Notes under the pieces: generated by a model
Databases searched by the model: none
What the model saw: the letters and a program-made list of their open reading frames with translations, nothing else
Told to the model about the DNA's origin: nothing
From: Mesostigma viride
Taxonomy: Eukaryota; Streptophyta; Mesostigmatophyceae; Mesostigmatales; Mesostigmataceae
Length of the DNA: 64,000 nucleotides
Reading direction: 5' to 3'
Assembly (NCBI GenBank): GCA_009746045.1
Contig: RPFO01002171.1
Coordinates: forward strand, 69,501 to 133,500
Shown: piece by piece, positions 42,901-52,502 of the stretch
How the letters are laid out: each line of letters starts with the position of its first letter
Position numbering within the stretch: position 1 is the first letter of the stretch
Translations under genes and position numbers: made by a program

Positions 42901-45900
42901 AACATGCAAACACGCAACACACAAACACACACAACATGCGAACACGCAACACACAAACACACGTAACATGCGAACACGCAACACACAAACACACATAACA
43001 TGCAAACACGTAACACACAAACACACATAACATGCAAACACGCAACACACAAACACACGCAACATGCAAACACGCAACACACAAACACACGTAACATGCG
43101 AACACGCAACACACAAACACACATAACATGCGAACACGCAACACACAAACACACATAACATGCAAACACGTAACACACAAACACACACAACATGCGAACA
43201 CGCAACACACAAACACACACAACATGCAAACACGCAACACACAAACACACGTAACATGCAAACACGCAACACACAAACACACGCAACATGCAAACACGCA
43301 ACACACAAACACACGTAACATGCGAACACGCAACACACAAACACACATAACATGCGAACACGCAACACACAAACACACATAACATGCAAACACGCAACAC
43401 ACAAACACACGCAACATGCGAACACGCAACACACAAACACACATAACATGCAAACACGTAACACACAAACACACATAACATGCGAACACGCAACACACAA
43501 ACACACGCAACACACAAACACACGTAACATGCAAACACGCAACACACAAACACACACAACATGCGAACACGCAACACACAAACACACGCAACATGCGAAC
43601 ACGCAACACACAAACACACATAACATGCAAACACGTAACACACAAACACACATAACATGCAAACACGCAACACACAAACACACACAACATGCGAACACGC
43701 AACACACAAACACACGCAACATGCGAACACGCAACACACAAACACACATAACATGCAAACACGTAACACACAAACACACATAACATGCGAACACGCAACA
43801 CACAAACACACGCAACACACAAACACACCTAACATGCAAACACGCAACACACAAACACACACAACATGCGAACACGCAACACACAAACACACATAACATG
43901 CAAACACGCAACACACAAACACACACAACATGCGAACACGCAACACACAAACACACACAACATGCGAACACGCAACACACAAACACACGCAACATGCGAA
44001 CACGCAACACACAAACACACGTAACATGCGAACACGCAACACACAAACACACGCAACATGCAAACACGCAACACACAAACACACGTAACATGCGAACACG
44101 CAACACACAAACACACACAACATGCGAACACGCAACACACAAACACACATAACATGCAAACACGCAACACACAAACACACATAACATGCGAACACGCAAC
44201 ACACAAACACACATAGCATGCGAACACGCAACACACAAACACACATAACATGCGAACACGCAACACACAAACACACACAACATGCGAACACGCAACACAC
44301 AAACACACGTAACATGCGAACACACAACACACAAACACACACAACATGCAAACACGCAACACACAAACACACATAACATGCGAACACGCAACACACAAAC
44401 ACACACAACATGCGAACACGCAACACACAAACACACACAACATGCGAACACGCAACACACAAACACACCTAACATGCAAACACGCAACACACAAACACAC
44501 ACAACATGCAAACACGCAACACACAAACACACACAACATGCAAACACGCAACACACAAACACACATAACATGCGAACACGCAACACACAAACACACACAA
44601 CATGCGAACACGCAACACACAAACACACACAACATGCGAACACGCAACACACAAACACACCTAACATGCAAACACGCAACACACAAACACACACAACATG
44701 CAAACACGCAACACACAAACACACATAACATGCAAACACGCAACACACAAACACACATAACATGCGAACACGCAACACACAAACACACGCAACACACAAA
44801 CACACACAACATGCGAACACGCAACACACAAACACACGTAACATGCAAACACGCAACACACAAACACACATAACATGCAAACACGCAACACACAAACACA
44901 CACAACATGCGAACACGCAACACACAAACACACACAACATGCAAACACGCAACACACAAACACACATAACATGCGAACACGCAACACACAAACACACACA
45001 ACATGCGAACACGCAACACACAAACACACACAACATGCGAACACGCAACACACAAACACACCTAACATGCAAACACGCAACACACAAACACACACAACAT
45101 GCAAACACGCAACACACAAACACACATAACATGCAAACACGCAACACACAAACACACATAACATGCGAACACGCAACACACAAACACACGCAACACACAA
45201 ACACACACAACATGCGAACACGCAACACACAAACACACGTAACATGCAAACACGCAACACACAAACACACCTAACATGCAAACACGCAACACACAAACAC
45301 ACACAACATGCGAACACGCAACACACAAACACACACAACATGCAAACACGCAACACACAAACACACATAACATGCGAACACGCAACACACAAACACACAC
45401 AACATGCGAACACGCAACACACAAACACACACAACATGCGAACACGCAACACACAAACACACCTAACATGCAAACACGCAACACACAAACACACACAACA
45501 TGCAAACACGCAACACACAAACACACATAACATGCAAACACGCAACACACAAACACACATAACATGCGAACACGCAACACACAAACACACGCAACACACA
45601 AACACACACAACATGCGAACACGCAACACACAAACACACGTAACATGCAAACACGCAACACACAAACACACATAACATGCAAACACGCAACACACAACAC
45701 CTCCCTGTCCAGCTGGCGGCGGCGCTGGACGCGGACACCATCCTGGGGGAGCTGCTGCGCACTGCCACCGAGATCTGTGACACCGAGGCCGCCACGGTGC
45801 TAATGGTGGACCACGAGCGGCATATCATGTGGCCGCGCGCGCCCCGCCACCGGCCCCACGCCAAGTACGAGGTCGGGCGAGGCATCACGGGGGCGGCGGC

Positions 45901-48900
45901 GGAGACGGGGCAGGCCATGCGGGCGGCCGACGCCGAGGCGGACATGCTGTATGACCCGGAGGTGGACCGGCGGGAGGGGCTGCCGGCGGGGGCGGATGAC
46001 GGTGGCAGCATAATGTGTGTCCCTTTCAGCACCGACGAGGAGGGCTTCCCGCCCATCTCGTATGTGCTCAAGGTGAGGACTGTCTGGTGCTCTGTTGATG
46101 TCATATGTGCGCAAGGTGAGGACTGGTTGGTGCTCTTTTGATGTCTGGTGCTCACAAGGTGAGAAGCATGCCGCGCTGAAGGTGAGGAGCGTGTGGTGCA
46201 CTTACGAGATGCGATGAGGATGTGTGCAACGCGAGGAGCACTGGACACTTTGAGCTTTGGTGTGCTCAAGTTGAGGAGCGTTTGCGCCTGCGTGTGTTCT
46301 CAACGTGACAATGAGTGGTGCAATCTTATTTGCTCAAGGTAAGAAGGGCTTGTGCTCGTGTGTGTGCTGATGGGCAGAAAGGTTTCTGTGCTCGAGCTTT
46401 GGTGATGTGGACTTGAGAGTAAGAATGCTGCTGCGATTACTCCCGCCACCACCACCGCCGCTGCAACAGCTGCAAGCAGCTGGAGCAGGACCGTGTGCGA
46501 TTCTTTGTGTGATCATGTGGTATAGTGTACACGTGTGATAGTGTAGTATAGTATACACGTGTGACAGTATTGTCGGCCCTGCCCAAACGAGGCGGCAGCA
46601 GTAAAGACGACGGCGGCTCCACTTGCTTCTGATTGAGCACACCCATGGTAGTAGCATAGGTAACGATGTTGTCTGGTTGCGCATGCTTGCCCCTCACTGT
46701 CCTATCGGCATTAACACGACCTGTTTTTGCCATGCCTGTGGGCCCTCATCTCTAACCTCCCTTCAACTTTTCTATCAAAACGTGGCCCCCTGCACTGCCC
46801 CCCCCCCCCCCCCTCCCACCACCAACACAGCTGCGCAACAAGCACTCGGGCGGCGCGTTCAGTGCGCAGGAGCAAGCCATCACGCAGCAGCTGGCATCGC
46901 AGGTGGGCGTGGCGCTGCGCAACGCGGCCGCGTTCGAGGAGACCTCGCGCGCGCTGCGCTGCAACCGCCAGCTGGCAGCCGCCACCTGCGACACCTGTCG
47001 CGTGCTCAGCGCGCGCGAGGTAGCCGTGCGCGTGCAGCCCCTCCTGTCCCAGCTGCTTGGCGCACAGGCGGCCGTACTCTACCTGCTGGACAAGGAGACG
47101 CATGAGCTGTTCCGGGCGGACGGCGACGTGACGGACGAGAGGATCAGCGGGGACCCGACGGGCCGCCGCAGCAAGATGGGCCCCTCGCGCCGCGTGACGG
47201 CGGCCAATGACCACAGCCGCGCCAGCCCGCCGAGGTCGCACTCCCCCTCACGCCAGACCGGGGGCAAGGACATGGTGGGCGTGTCCACCCGGCTGCGCGC
47301 CATGGCGGCCTCCCCCGCCATCCCGCACGTGGGTGGGCGGCCCGTCACGGGCGTGATCGGCACCTGTATCACCACGGGCGGGTTCCTGCGGATGCCGGAT
47401 GCCAGTCTCGACCGCAACTTTGACGCCGGCGTCGACACCCCCGCAGGCGTGGCCAGCGTCCGCAACATGCTCTGCGCGGCCATTGTGATTGGCCATGGGG
47501 CGCCCTGTGGTCTTCTCCAGGTGGTCAATAAGAAGCCGGGCCCAGGCAGCGGCCCTATGCCGCCCACCGGGGGGCCATCGAGTGACGGCTCGAACCCGTC
47601 ACCGCGCCTCCTTGGGAACTTGTCGCATCGTCGTCGCGCGGCCAAGCTGGCGTCCTCATCCAGTGACGCATTCACTCCTATCGACGAGGAGCTTCTGACG
47701 CTGGTCACGCGCCAGGTCGCGGTGGCCCTCCAGAACATCCAGCAGTTTGCGTCGGTGGTCGCGCGCACGAGCTCCACAATCGTGCCAGATGTCGCATGCC
47801 GGATGCACGAGATCGCGCACGAGGTCATGGCGCAAGGGCGTGAGGCCGTCGGCGCGGAGACGGCCAAGATGTTTCTGCTGGACGCCGGGGCGGACACGTT
47901 GCGTGTGCCCCTGGGCGGGGACTACACGTATTTCCCGCTCGGGCGCGGGATCGCGGGACACGTGGCAGCGCGTGGCGAGGTGCTCAACGTCCGCGAGGTC
48001 AAGCACAGCCCCAAGTACGATGAAGAGGTGGACCGCCACAGTGTTAAGGAGAATACCATGATCTGCCTGCCCATGTACCTGCCAGGTGGCGCCGCAATCG
48101 CCAACGACGCCCACGCCGCAAACGCCAAGACCGGCGGCCACGGGCGCGGCCATGGGGCCAATAATGCCGGCGCAAACGCGGGCAGTAACGCTGGCAGTGG
48201 CGTCGCGGCGGTGCTCCAGGTGGTCAACAAGCGGAAAGCGTTCTTTGAGCGTGACGACGAGCACGCGCTGCGCAAGCTGGCCGGCCAGGCGGCGTTTGCG
48301 CTCCGCAATGGCCTTCTGGGGGACGACATGGCGCGCACTGCACGCTGTGACGCGGCCGCCACGCTGGCGGTCCAGAAACTGCTGGGCGTGGCCGACTGGG
48401 GCCGTGGGCCAGCATTATACGAGCTGGTGGAGACTACCCTGGCGGAGGCCATGGAGAGCGACGCCGCGCTGGTCCTGTGTGTGGCCGAGGGGGCGGGCGG
48501 TCCACAGTCGCCAGCAGGGGATGCCGCACACGCTGCCAGCGGAGGAGGGACAGGGAGCCACCCGAACAATGGGGGAGGCAAGGGAGGGGTGCAGGAGGGG
48601 GAGGGGTCCGCGGGAGACCAAGGGGGTGGTGAGTCGGCGGCAGAGGATGTCAAGGAGGAGGCAGGTGCTATGCATGGCTTTCGATGGCTGGCTGACACGC
48701 CCGTCAAGCCGGACACGCGCCGCCTGCGGGCACTGCGCGTGGCCAAGCGCGTGCTGCAGACAGGCACCCTGGTCACCGAGAGCAAGGGGGGGAAAGGGGG
48801 GGCGAGCGCGGCTGCGAGGGAGGCGGCGAGGGAGGGGGGTGCGGGCGGGGCGCCCTCGGGTGGGGGGGGAGGAGGCGAGTACACGTCCAAGCCGCTGCAT

Positions 48901-49095
48901 GTGCTGGCGGCGCCGCTCAAGCTGTGGGAGCACACGTTCGGGATTGTGTATTTCGAGCGCGCGAGCTTCCGGTCGTTCGACATGCGGGATGAGGAGAGCG
49001 CGGCGCTGCTTCTGCTGCGTGCCGCCGCCATCATGCACAAGGTCATCGTTATGGGTGCAGGAGAGGTGCCGACTGGGGGTGCAGGCGCCTCGTGA
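28220..49095 (+). CDS. Tandem-GAF-domain protein with coiled-coil N-terminus, 9 exons, complete
   Basis: Exons are 28220-28516, 30942-31070, 32153-32212, 32860-33042, 34233-34391, 35533-35743, 36388-36542, 45713-46072 and 46831-49095; together 3,819 nt, an uninterrupted 1,272 codons plus stop. Residues 1-99 are acidic/serine-rich and disordered, 100-398 mostly helical and coiled-coil, then four GAF domains: about 399-560, 580-820, 832-1012 and 1046-1258. GAF 2 and 3 carry NK..F...DE (NKFDE) residues, the signature of cyclic-nucleotide-binding GAFs in phosphodiesterases and adenylyl cyclases (family knowledge). No phosphodiesterase, cyclase or kinase domain follows, so it looks like a sensor or scaffold without its own catalytic output. 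Glycine-rich inserts interrupt GAF 2-4. TGTAA at 49144-49148 is a plausible polyadenylation signal. A ciliary role is possible but unproven. Confidence 0.85.
29047..30171. repeat. 60-bp minisatellite, about 19 copies, intron 1
   Basis: The unit is 60 bp (CTGCTAGATTGGGTCCACAC ... CTCGTTATGCTGGTCAT). A 56-bp variant, where CCCTCACTG replaces CCACCACCCACTG, occurs at about 29,106, 29,821, 29,999 and 30,055. Internal copies 29,161-29,820 are almost identical, with single changes at about 29,195 (AGC) and 29,630 (GTC). 60 is divisible by three, so a 20-residue repeat stays open on both strands; this is not a gene. Confidence 0.95.
30351..30437. repeat. 29-bp tandem repeat, 3 copies
   Basis: Three copies of CACTCCTCGCGCTCACTCAT plus CTGCGACAA, the last ending in AC. 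Confidence 0.9.
30880..30914. repeat. GT run followed by a poly-G tract next to an acceptor
   Basis: Alternating GT runs into about 20 consecutive G, ending 28 bp before the exon 2 acceptor, where a pyrimidine tract would be expected. Confidence 0.85.
30942..31070 (+). CDS. Exon 2: helical segment
   Basis: The acceptor is CACCAG at 30936-30941 and the donor is GTGGGT at 31071; 43 codons, phase 0. It encodes NYDFGRAVLEEV, ELERLYAARGLDF and LQQLQVDIKNLTR, amphipathic helices. Confidence 0.75.
31055..31160. repeat. Degenerate repeats of a 5' splice-site region
   Basis: The exon 2/donor sequence CCTCACGCGGGTGGGTG recurs at about 31,110 (CATCACGCGGGTGGGTG) and 31,143 (CCTCACGCGGGTACGTG), about 30-50 bp apart, creating three potential donors in series. 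Confidence 0.7.
31161..31770 (+). other. Intron 2 part, no recognisable content
   Basis: No coding pattern, RNA or repeat was recognised. Confidence 0.5.
31771..32007. repeat. 20-bp minisatellite, about 12 copies, intron 2
   Basis: The unit is TTGGGCTGGTTCTGGTCTGG, nearly perfect. The last two copies have GGATCTGG in place of GGTTCTGG. Confidence 0.95.
32153..32212 (+). CDS. Exon 3: 20-codon micro-exon, helical
   Basis: The acceptor is GCAG at 32149-32152 and the donor is GTAAGG at 32213. It is exactly 60 nt and phase 0, encoding IRGEQLKLQKVLTSETEAMQ. Acceptance rests on splice signals and on keeping the long frame open. Confidence 0.65.
32213..32859 (+). other. Intron 3 with a poly-G tract
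   Basis: About 23 consecutive G (broken only at the edges) run at 32,511-32,534. Several loose repeats of GCTGCAGGT/GGAGGGGGG lie in 32,215-32,480. No gene was seen. Confidence 0.6.
32860..33042 (+). CDS. Exon 4: coiled-coil
   Basis: The acceptor is CCAG at 32856-32859 and the donor is GTGAGC at 33043; 61 codons, phase 0. EMLRLKKLKLAAQREQLAAL shows heptad-like leucine spacing, then a polar linker and VTQLKQNA. Confidence 0.75.
33046..33776. repeat. 28-bp minisatellite, about 26 copies, starting at the splice donor of exon 4
   Basis: The unit is GCAGCTTGCAGCACCCACGA plus CCATGCCC, with ATGA/ACGA and TTGC/TTGT/CTGC variants. The first degenerate unit starts within a few bases of the donor GTGAGC. 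Frames are open on both strands and are not genes. Confidence 0.95.
33867..33992. repeat. 21-bp tandem repeat, 6 copies, intron 4
   Basis: The unit is ATGACCAATGGGCAGTCAT plus AC/GC; the second and third copies are slightly diverged. Confidence 0.95.
34233..34391 (+). CDS. Exon 5: coiled-coil
   Basis: The acceptor is CCAG at 34229-34232 and the donor GTGGGT is at 34392; an alternative GTGCAG donor at 34386 is also phase 0 and would drop two residues. It encodes ALESELQLLQDALASLSTT, then ARSAQNLSTLRTESAHWKQK, helical. Confidence 0.75.
34608..35056. mobile_element. Non-autonomous TIR element (MITE-like), copy 2, in intron 5
   Basis: Perfect 28-29-bp terminal inverted repeats at 34608-34636 and 35028-35056, starting TGAAACAGTTGGCGGCGG. 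The length is 449 bp. Two internal direct copies of GAGATCTATCGATTGCGCTA lie near 34,762 and 34,962. It is flanked by similar AATGAAAAAA-type sequences on both sides, which may be a target duplication or chance. Confidence 0.85.
35057..35532 (+). other. Intron 5 remainder, no recognisable content
   Basis: A degenerate pair of CACTAAAGTATACCCTGGCTG / TACTAAAAATGCACCCCCGGC blocks at about 35,365 and 35,464 suggests an old 98-bp duplication ending at the acceptor. Confidence 0.5.
35533..35743 (+). CDS. Exon 6: helical segment and linker
   Basis: The acceptor is GCAG at 35529-35532 and the donor is GTGGGG at 35744. One leftover nucleotide (G) joins AG of exon 7 to give GAG. It encodes INIAVEKTRCWEKQREVDS then a polar linker. 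Confidence 0.75.
35744..36387 (+). other. Intron 6 with a short repeat
   Basis: GCTC/GCCG-type repeats (ACTATGCTAGCCGTGGTC) run at 36,118-36,170. CAACAGGCAGAGTCAGACGC is duplicated at about 35,928-35,975. Nothing else was recognised. Confidence 0.55.
36388..36542 (+). CDS. Exon 7: helical segment before the GAF domains
   Basis: The acceptor is GCAG at 36384-36387 and the donor is GTGCGC at 36543. It encodes FEEGSVEISRLEMLPPARRR then LLAISHRFTELGKVASQFQS. Confidence 0.75.
37088..45696. repeat. 32-bp minisatellite array, about 270 copies, ending at the exon 8 acceptor
   Basis: The unit is AACATGCGAACACGCAACAC plus ACAAACACACAT (32 bp) with G/A at one site and AT/AC/GT/GC/CT at the end. Some units are shortened by 16 bp. 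It fills most of intron 7 (36,543-45,712) and stops 16 bp before exon 8. Near the right end the same unit order recurs at a spacing of 401 bp (44,762; 45,163; 45,564). All three minus-strand frames remain open for 1,000-2,700 codons because the unit lacks stops there; these are not genes. Confidence 0.95.
45713..46072 (+). CDS. Exon 8: first GAF domain, N-terminal part
   Basis: The acceptor is CCAG at 45709-45712 and the donor is GTGAGG at 46073; exactly 120 codons, phase 0. LAAALDADTILGELLRTATE starts the GAF, then AATVLMVD, YEVGRGITGAAAETGQAM and GSIMCVPF, the canonical GAF strand-helix order. Confidence 0.85.
46073..46830 (+). other. Intron 8 with degenerate donor-like repeats and a poly-C tract
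   Basis: CTCAAGGTGAGGA-like sequences recur at about 46,068, 46,110, 46,155, 46,180 and 46,266, echoing the exon 8 donor. About 15 consecutive C lie at 46,799-46,813 in the pyrimidine tract. Confidence 0.6.
46831..49095 (+). CDS. Exon 9: rest of GAF 1, GAF 2-4, stop codon
   Basis: The acceptor is ACAG at 46827-46830; 754 codons to the stop at 49093-49095. GAF 2 has VLYLLDKETHELF, GVIGTCITTG, LLQVVNKK and FTPIDEE. GAF 3 has GRGIAGHVAARGEVLNV, ENTMICLPMY, VVNKRKAFFERDDE. GAF 4 has LHVLAAPLKL and FGIVYFER. Gly/Ser/Ala-rich inserts at about 48,100-48,195 and 48,500-48,650 are probably disordered loops. Confidence 0.85.
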   Translation: MRNKHSGGAFSAQEQAITQQLASQVGVALRNAAAFEETSRALRCNRQLAAATCDTCRVLSAREVAVRVQPLLSQLLGAQAAVLYLLDKETHELFRADGDVTDERISGDPTGRRSKMGPSRRVTAANDHSRASPPRSHSPSRQTGGKDMVGVSTRLRAMAASPAIPHVGGRPVTGVIGTCITTGGFLRMPDASLDRNFDAGVDTPAGVASVRNMLCAAIVIGHGAPCGLLQVVNKKPGPGSGPMPPTGGPSSDGSNPSPRLLGNLSHRRRAAKLASSSSDAFTPIDEELLTLVTRQVAVALQNIQQFASVVARTSSTIVPDVACRMHEIAHEVMAQGREAVGAETAKMFLLDAGADTLRVPLGGDYTYFPLGRGIAGHVAARGEVLNVREVKHSPKYDEEVDRHSVKENTMICLPMYLPGGAAIANDAHAANAKTGGHGRGHGANNAGANAGSNAGSGVAAVLQVVNKRKAFFERDDEHALRKLAGQAAFALRNGLLGDDMARTARCDAAATLAVQKLLGVADWGRGPALYELVETTLAEAMESDAALVLCVAEGAGGPQSPAGDAAHAASGGGTGSHPNNGGGKGGVQEGEGSAGDQGGGESAAEDVKEEAGAMHGFRWLADTPVKPDTRRLRALRVAKRVLQTGTLVTESKGGKGGASAAAREAAREGGAGGAPSGGGGGGEYTSKPLHVLAAPLKLWEHTFGIVYFERASFRSFDMRDEESAALLLLRAAAIMHKVIVMGAGEVPTGGAGAS

Positions 49096-49143
49096 ATGCT
49101 CGGTGCGGTAGAGCCCTGGCAGTAGCGAAATAGGTTGGAGGGC

Positions 49144-49148
49144 TGTAA
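49144..49148 (+). terminator. Candidate polyadenylation signal TGTAA
   Basis: TGTAA is the usual chlorophyte near-upstream element. It lies 49 nt after the stop codon of the GAF gene. A five-base motif is weak evidence alone. Confidence 0.4.
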
Positions 49149-49712
49149 CTCTTCACGGAATCTCTGACCGACCTTCAGGTGACGGTCCTGGCGTGAATTT
49201 TTTGGCGCCGAAAAAATTCGCGGTACCCGGTACCGTGAAAAAGTGGTGCACGGTGCGCGCACCCCTCTAGCAGAGCTGGCCATGGCGACGGCTTTCAGGC
49301 AACACTAGACAAAGATAGCATGTGGAATGTCGAGAAATTGTGATAATGTTGAATACGATGAGTTTATGATGTTATTTCATAGCGGAGTTTGTTCGTTTTG
49401 CAATGTCGATAATTTTATTGATGACCATCGCTCTGGGGGTCAAATCTGAAATGTTCGTTGCGAGGAATGAATTAGAATGCACGCTAGAGGCGGTGATCGT
49501 CATGTTTTATAGGCTCCACATAGTGCCAACTCACTGTCAAGGATGCGTTTGTATTGTTATTAGTAAATCCTAACAAAAGCGCCGGGTTTTGGCAAGATTT
49601 TGGTCATTATTGGTAAGACACTGACCAGGCTCGCCTGATGCGCCTCTCATCTTTCCATGGAAGGTTGGTCTTTCTTGCGCCGCTGCACGAAGGACGATGC
49701 CGGTAATGATCA
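49149..49712. other. Intergenic DNA, nothing recognised
   Basis: It contains a short palindrome CGGTACCCGGTACCG at about 49,221-49,235. No gene was recognised. Confidence 0.45.
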
Positions 49713-49866
49713 ATATGGTCAATCCACAAGGCTATACATTTCCATCTCCATTCATATTCATCCTCCTGAACGACTCGAAAACGCGGACAAGATAACGGCA
49801 GGCTCGAGCTACCATGGTCCGGATTCTCCCGATTTCTGGCCTGCGCTGGTTGTCTCCTTGATATGG
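49713..49866 (-). mobile_element. Dispersed repeat family 2 copy, reverse orientation
   Basis: The reverse complement of 24,970-25,120 over about 150 bp with few differences, including GAACGACTCG, GGTCCGGATTCTCCCG and GGTTGTCTCCTTGATATGG. Confidence 0.7.
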
Positions 49867-49952
49867 TACGATCCCGTGCTTAGCGTCCAGTAAGTAAGTA
49901 CTTGCGTGTCATGCGCAAAGGCATGCCACGGAGTACTATGCTAATCTTATTA

Positions 49953-52502
49953 GAATCGGGGTTCTTTGAACGGAGTTTCTTCTATACGTGAATGCGGGAA
50001 CAAGAGGCCGCTGGATGAGCGGCTTATAGGTCGTAGTGTTTACTCGTAGCTGTTTGGCTAGAGCTTTTGTGATTAGTAGATGCAATATAGTGCATGGTTG
50101 AAAAATGAATTAAATAAAATGTGCGTTCCGCGCTTGGGTTGATTATACCCGGGCGGAACGGGGCGTGAGGTGCAGTGCCCCTGAAAAGAACAACCTACGC
50201 ATTATTTAATACTAGCTGTGCAGATTCGGGATATTCTACCCCCGGTCTGTACGGTTAGCGTCTTACTAGCATCCACTGAACATAAGGGTTTAATGACGTC
50301 AGTTAGCTAGGGATAAGGGAGGTTTTGCGACTAAAAGCCGCTCTGGCTGGTTTTGTCGGCCTCTTTCTTTGCTCGTTGTCGTTGCGGCGGCAGCCGCAGC
50401 TATGGGTGCTGCGGAGCAAAATCCCAAAAGCACTGGTTGCACTGGCCACTTGGCCAGTGGTGAGACTTCCAGTTGTTAACCCGGGCCAGGCGTAGTTCCT
50501 CGCCCGGTTAACTAAAAGAAAAGAAAATGATTACCTCCGGTCCGCACCTTTTCCCCAGCTTGGGGTCTTTGGTGGGCCGGATGCCGTGACAGGTGCTCAA
50601 CTGTCGCTTGGTCGGCCCAGTGCGCGAGCTGGTGCTCCGTACCTGGGGATGCTTGCACCCCGGGTTGGAGCCGGATGGCTGGCACTGGCGACCCGTGTCT
50701 CGGTCCGCGGCCTGCGGCTTTTTCTTCGGAAATTGCTGCTGGCCAGCAAACTTTGCAATTGCCTTCCGCCGAGGGGGGGGTGGTTGGGGCTGGGGACGGC
50801 GATGGGAAAAGCGCCTAAGCTAGAATTTTTTTCCCCACGCATAGAAACCTCGGGGGGGAATGCGGTCTTGGCTGAACGGACTCTCGTTCAGCCAGGTGCC
50901 TGGGGCTGTGGCCTCGGGCATCCGGGCTGGCGGGGCCTGGGCTAGGTCCACGTTTTTTCTCGAAGCACCCCGGGTCTATGGGGAGACGGCCATAGCGGTA
51001 CCGACTCGGGGCCCCGAGAGGGGTCATGATAGGCTGGCCGTGCGCAATCGCAGTGCAAATGCGCTGGGCCTTTTTGGGCCTGGCCATGCATCCACAGCCG
51101 CCGGGCACACGCCTCCCGATGTAGGGGGGCTCCCGTTTTGCGGCAGGGCGGTCACTTGTGACAACGAGCAAGGTGGAGTGCGGCTTCAAGGGAAAGCCAG
51201 GGCGGGGGTGATTGGGCAACGTACTTCATGAAGGGCCTTGAACGGCGTGCCTCCGGGCATGTCAATTAGTGTCACATGTATGCTTCCACTTATTGTTTTA
51301 ATGAAGATGCTGGTTTTTGTGGGAGCTACGTGGGACATGAATCGGGGTTCTTTGAACGGAGTTTCTTCTATACGTGAATGCGGGAACAAGAGGCCGCTGG
51401 ATGAGCGGCTTATAGGTCGTAGTGTTTACTCGTAGCTGTTTGGCTAGAGCTTTTGTGATTAGTAGATGCAATATAGTGCATGGTTGAAAAATGAATTAAA
51501 TAAAATGTGCGTTCCGCGCTTGGGTTGATTATACCCGGGCGGAACGGGGCGTGAGGTGCAGTGCCCCTGAAAAGAACAACCTACGCATTATTTAATACTA
51601 GCCGTGCAGATTCGGGATATTCTACCCCCGGTCTGTACGGTTAGCGTCTTACTAGCATCCACTGAACATAAGGGTTTAATGACGTCAGTTAGCTAGGGAT
51701 AAGGGAGGTTTTGCGACTAAAAGCCGCTCTGGCTGGTTTTGCCGGCCTCTTTCTTTGCTCCCCACCCACCCACCCTTGTCTTGGTTGCCTCTAGGGCAAC
51801 GTACTTCATGAAGGGCCTTGAACGGCGTGCCTCCGGGCATGTCAATTAGTGTCACATGTATGCTTCCACTTATTGTTTTAATGAAGATGCTGGTTTTTGT
51901 GGGAGCTACGTGGGACATGAATCGGGGTTCTTTGAACGGAGTTTCTTCTATACGTGAATGCGGGAACAAGAGGCCGCTGGATGAGCGGCTTATAGGTCGT
52001 AGTGTTTACTCGTAGCTGTTTGGCTAGAGCTTTTGTGATTAGTAGATGCAATATAGTGCATGGTTGAAAAATGAATTAAATAAAATGTGCGTTCCGCGCT
52101 TGGGTTGATTATACCCGGGCGGAACGGGGCGTGAGGTGCAGTGCCCCTGAAAAGAACAACCTACGCATTATTTAATACTAGCCGTGCAGATTCGGGATAT
52201 TCTACCCCCGGTCTGTACGGTTAGCGTCTTACTAGCATCCACTGAACATAAGGGTTTAATGACGTCAGTTAGCTAGGGATAAGGGAGGTTTTGCGACTAA
52301 AAGCCGCTCTGGCTGGTTTTGTCGGCCTCTTTCTTTGCTCCCCACCCACCCACCCTTGTCTTGGTTGCCTCTAGGGCAACGTACTTCATGAAGGGCCTTG
52401 AACGGCGTGCCTCCGGGCATGTCAATTAGTGTCACATGTATGCTTCCACTTATTGTTTTAATGAAGATGCTGGTTTTTGTGGGAGCTACGTGGGACATGA
52501 AA
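49953..52502 (+). mobile_element. Structured tandem repeat element, locus B (one long + two short units)
   Basis: A long unit (49953-51338) is followed by two short units (51339-51918, 51919-52502), head to tail. It is near-identical to locus A at 1722-3685. GAA is found at both outer junctions of both loci, either a 3-bp target duplication or part of the element. The 13-bp stem near 50,212-50,258 carries a C-to-T change in one copy that keeps pairing (G-C to G-U). No protein-coding frame is shared across units in a convincing way. Confidence 0.65.

Noticed and set aside
36891-45270. Cysteine/valine-rich minus-strand frames of up to about 2,770 codons, and many short plus-strand NTQTH-rich frames
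   Set aside because: All are translations of the 32-bp array; three overlapping frames on one strand cannot all be genes.
37088-45696. CRISPR array
   Set aside because: Units are contiguous with no unique spacers, in a eukaryotic intron.
46903-49283. Long minus-strand and alternative plus-strand frames over exon 9
   Set aside because: They are GC-rich shadows of the GAF coding exon, without recognisable motifs.
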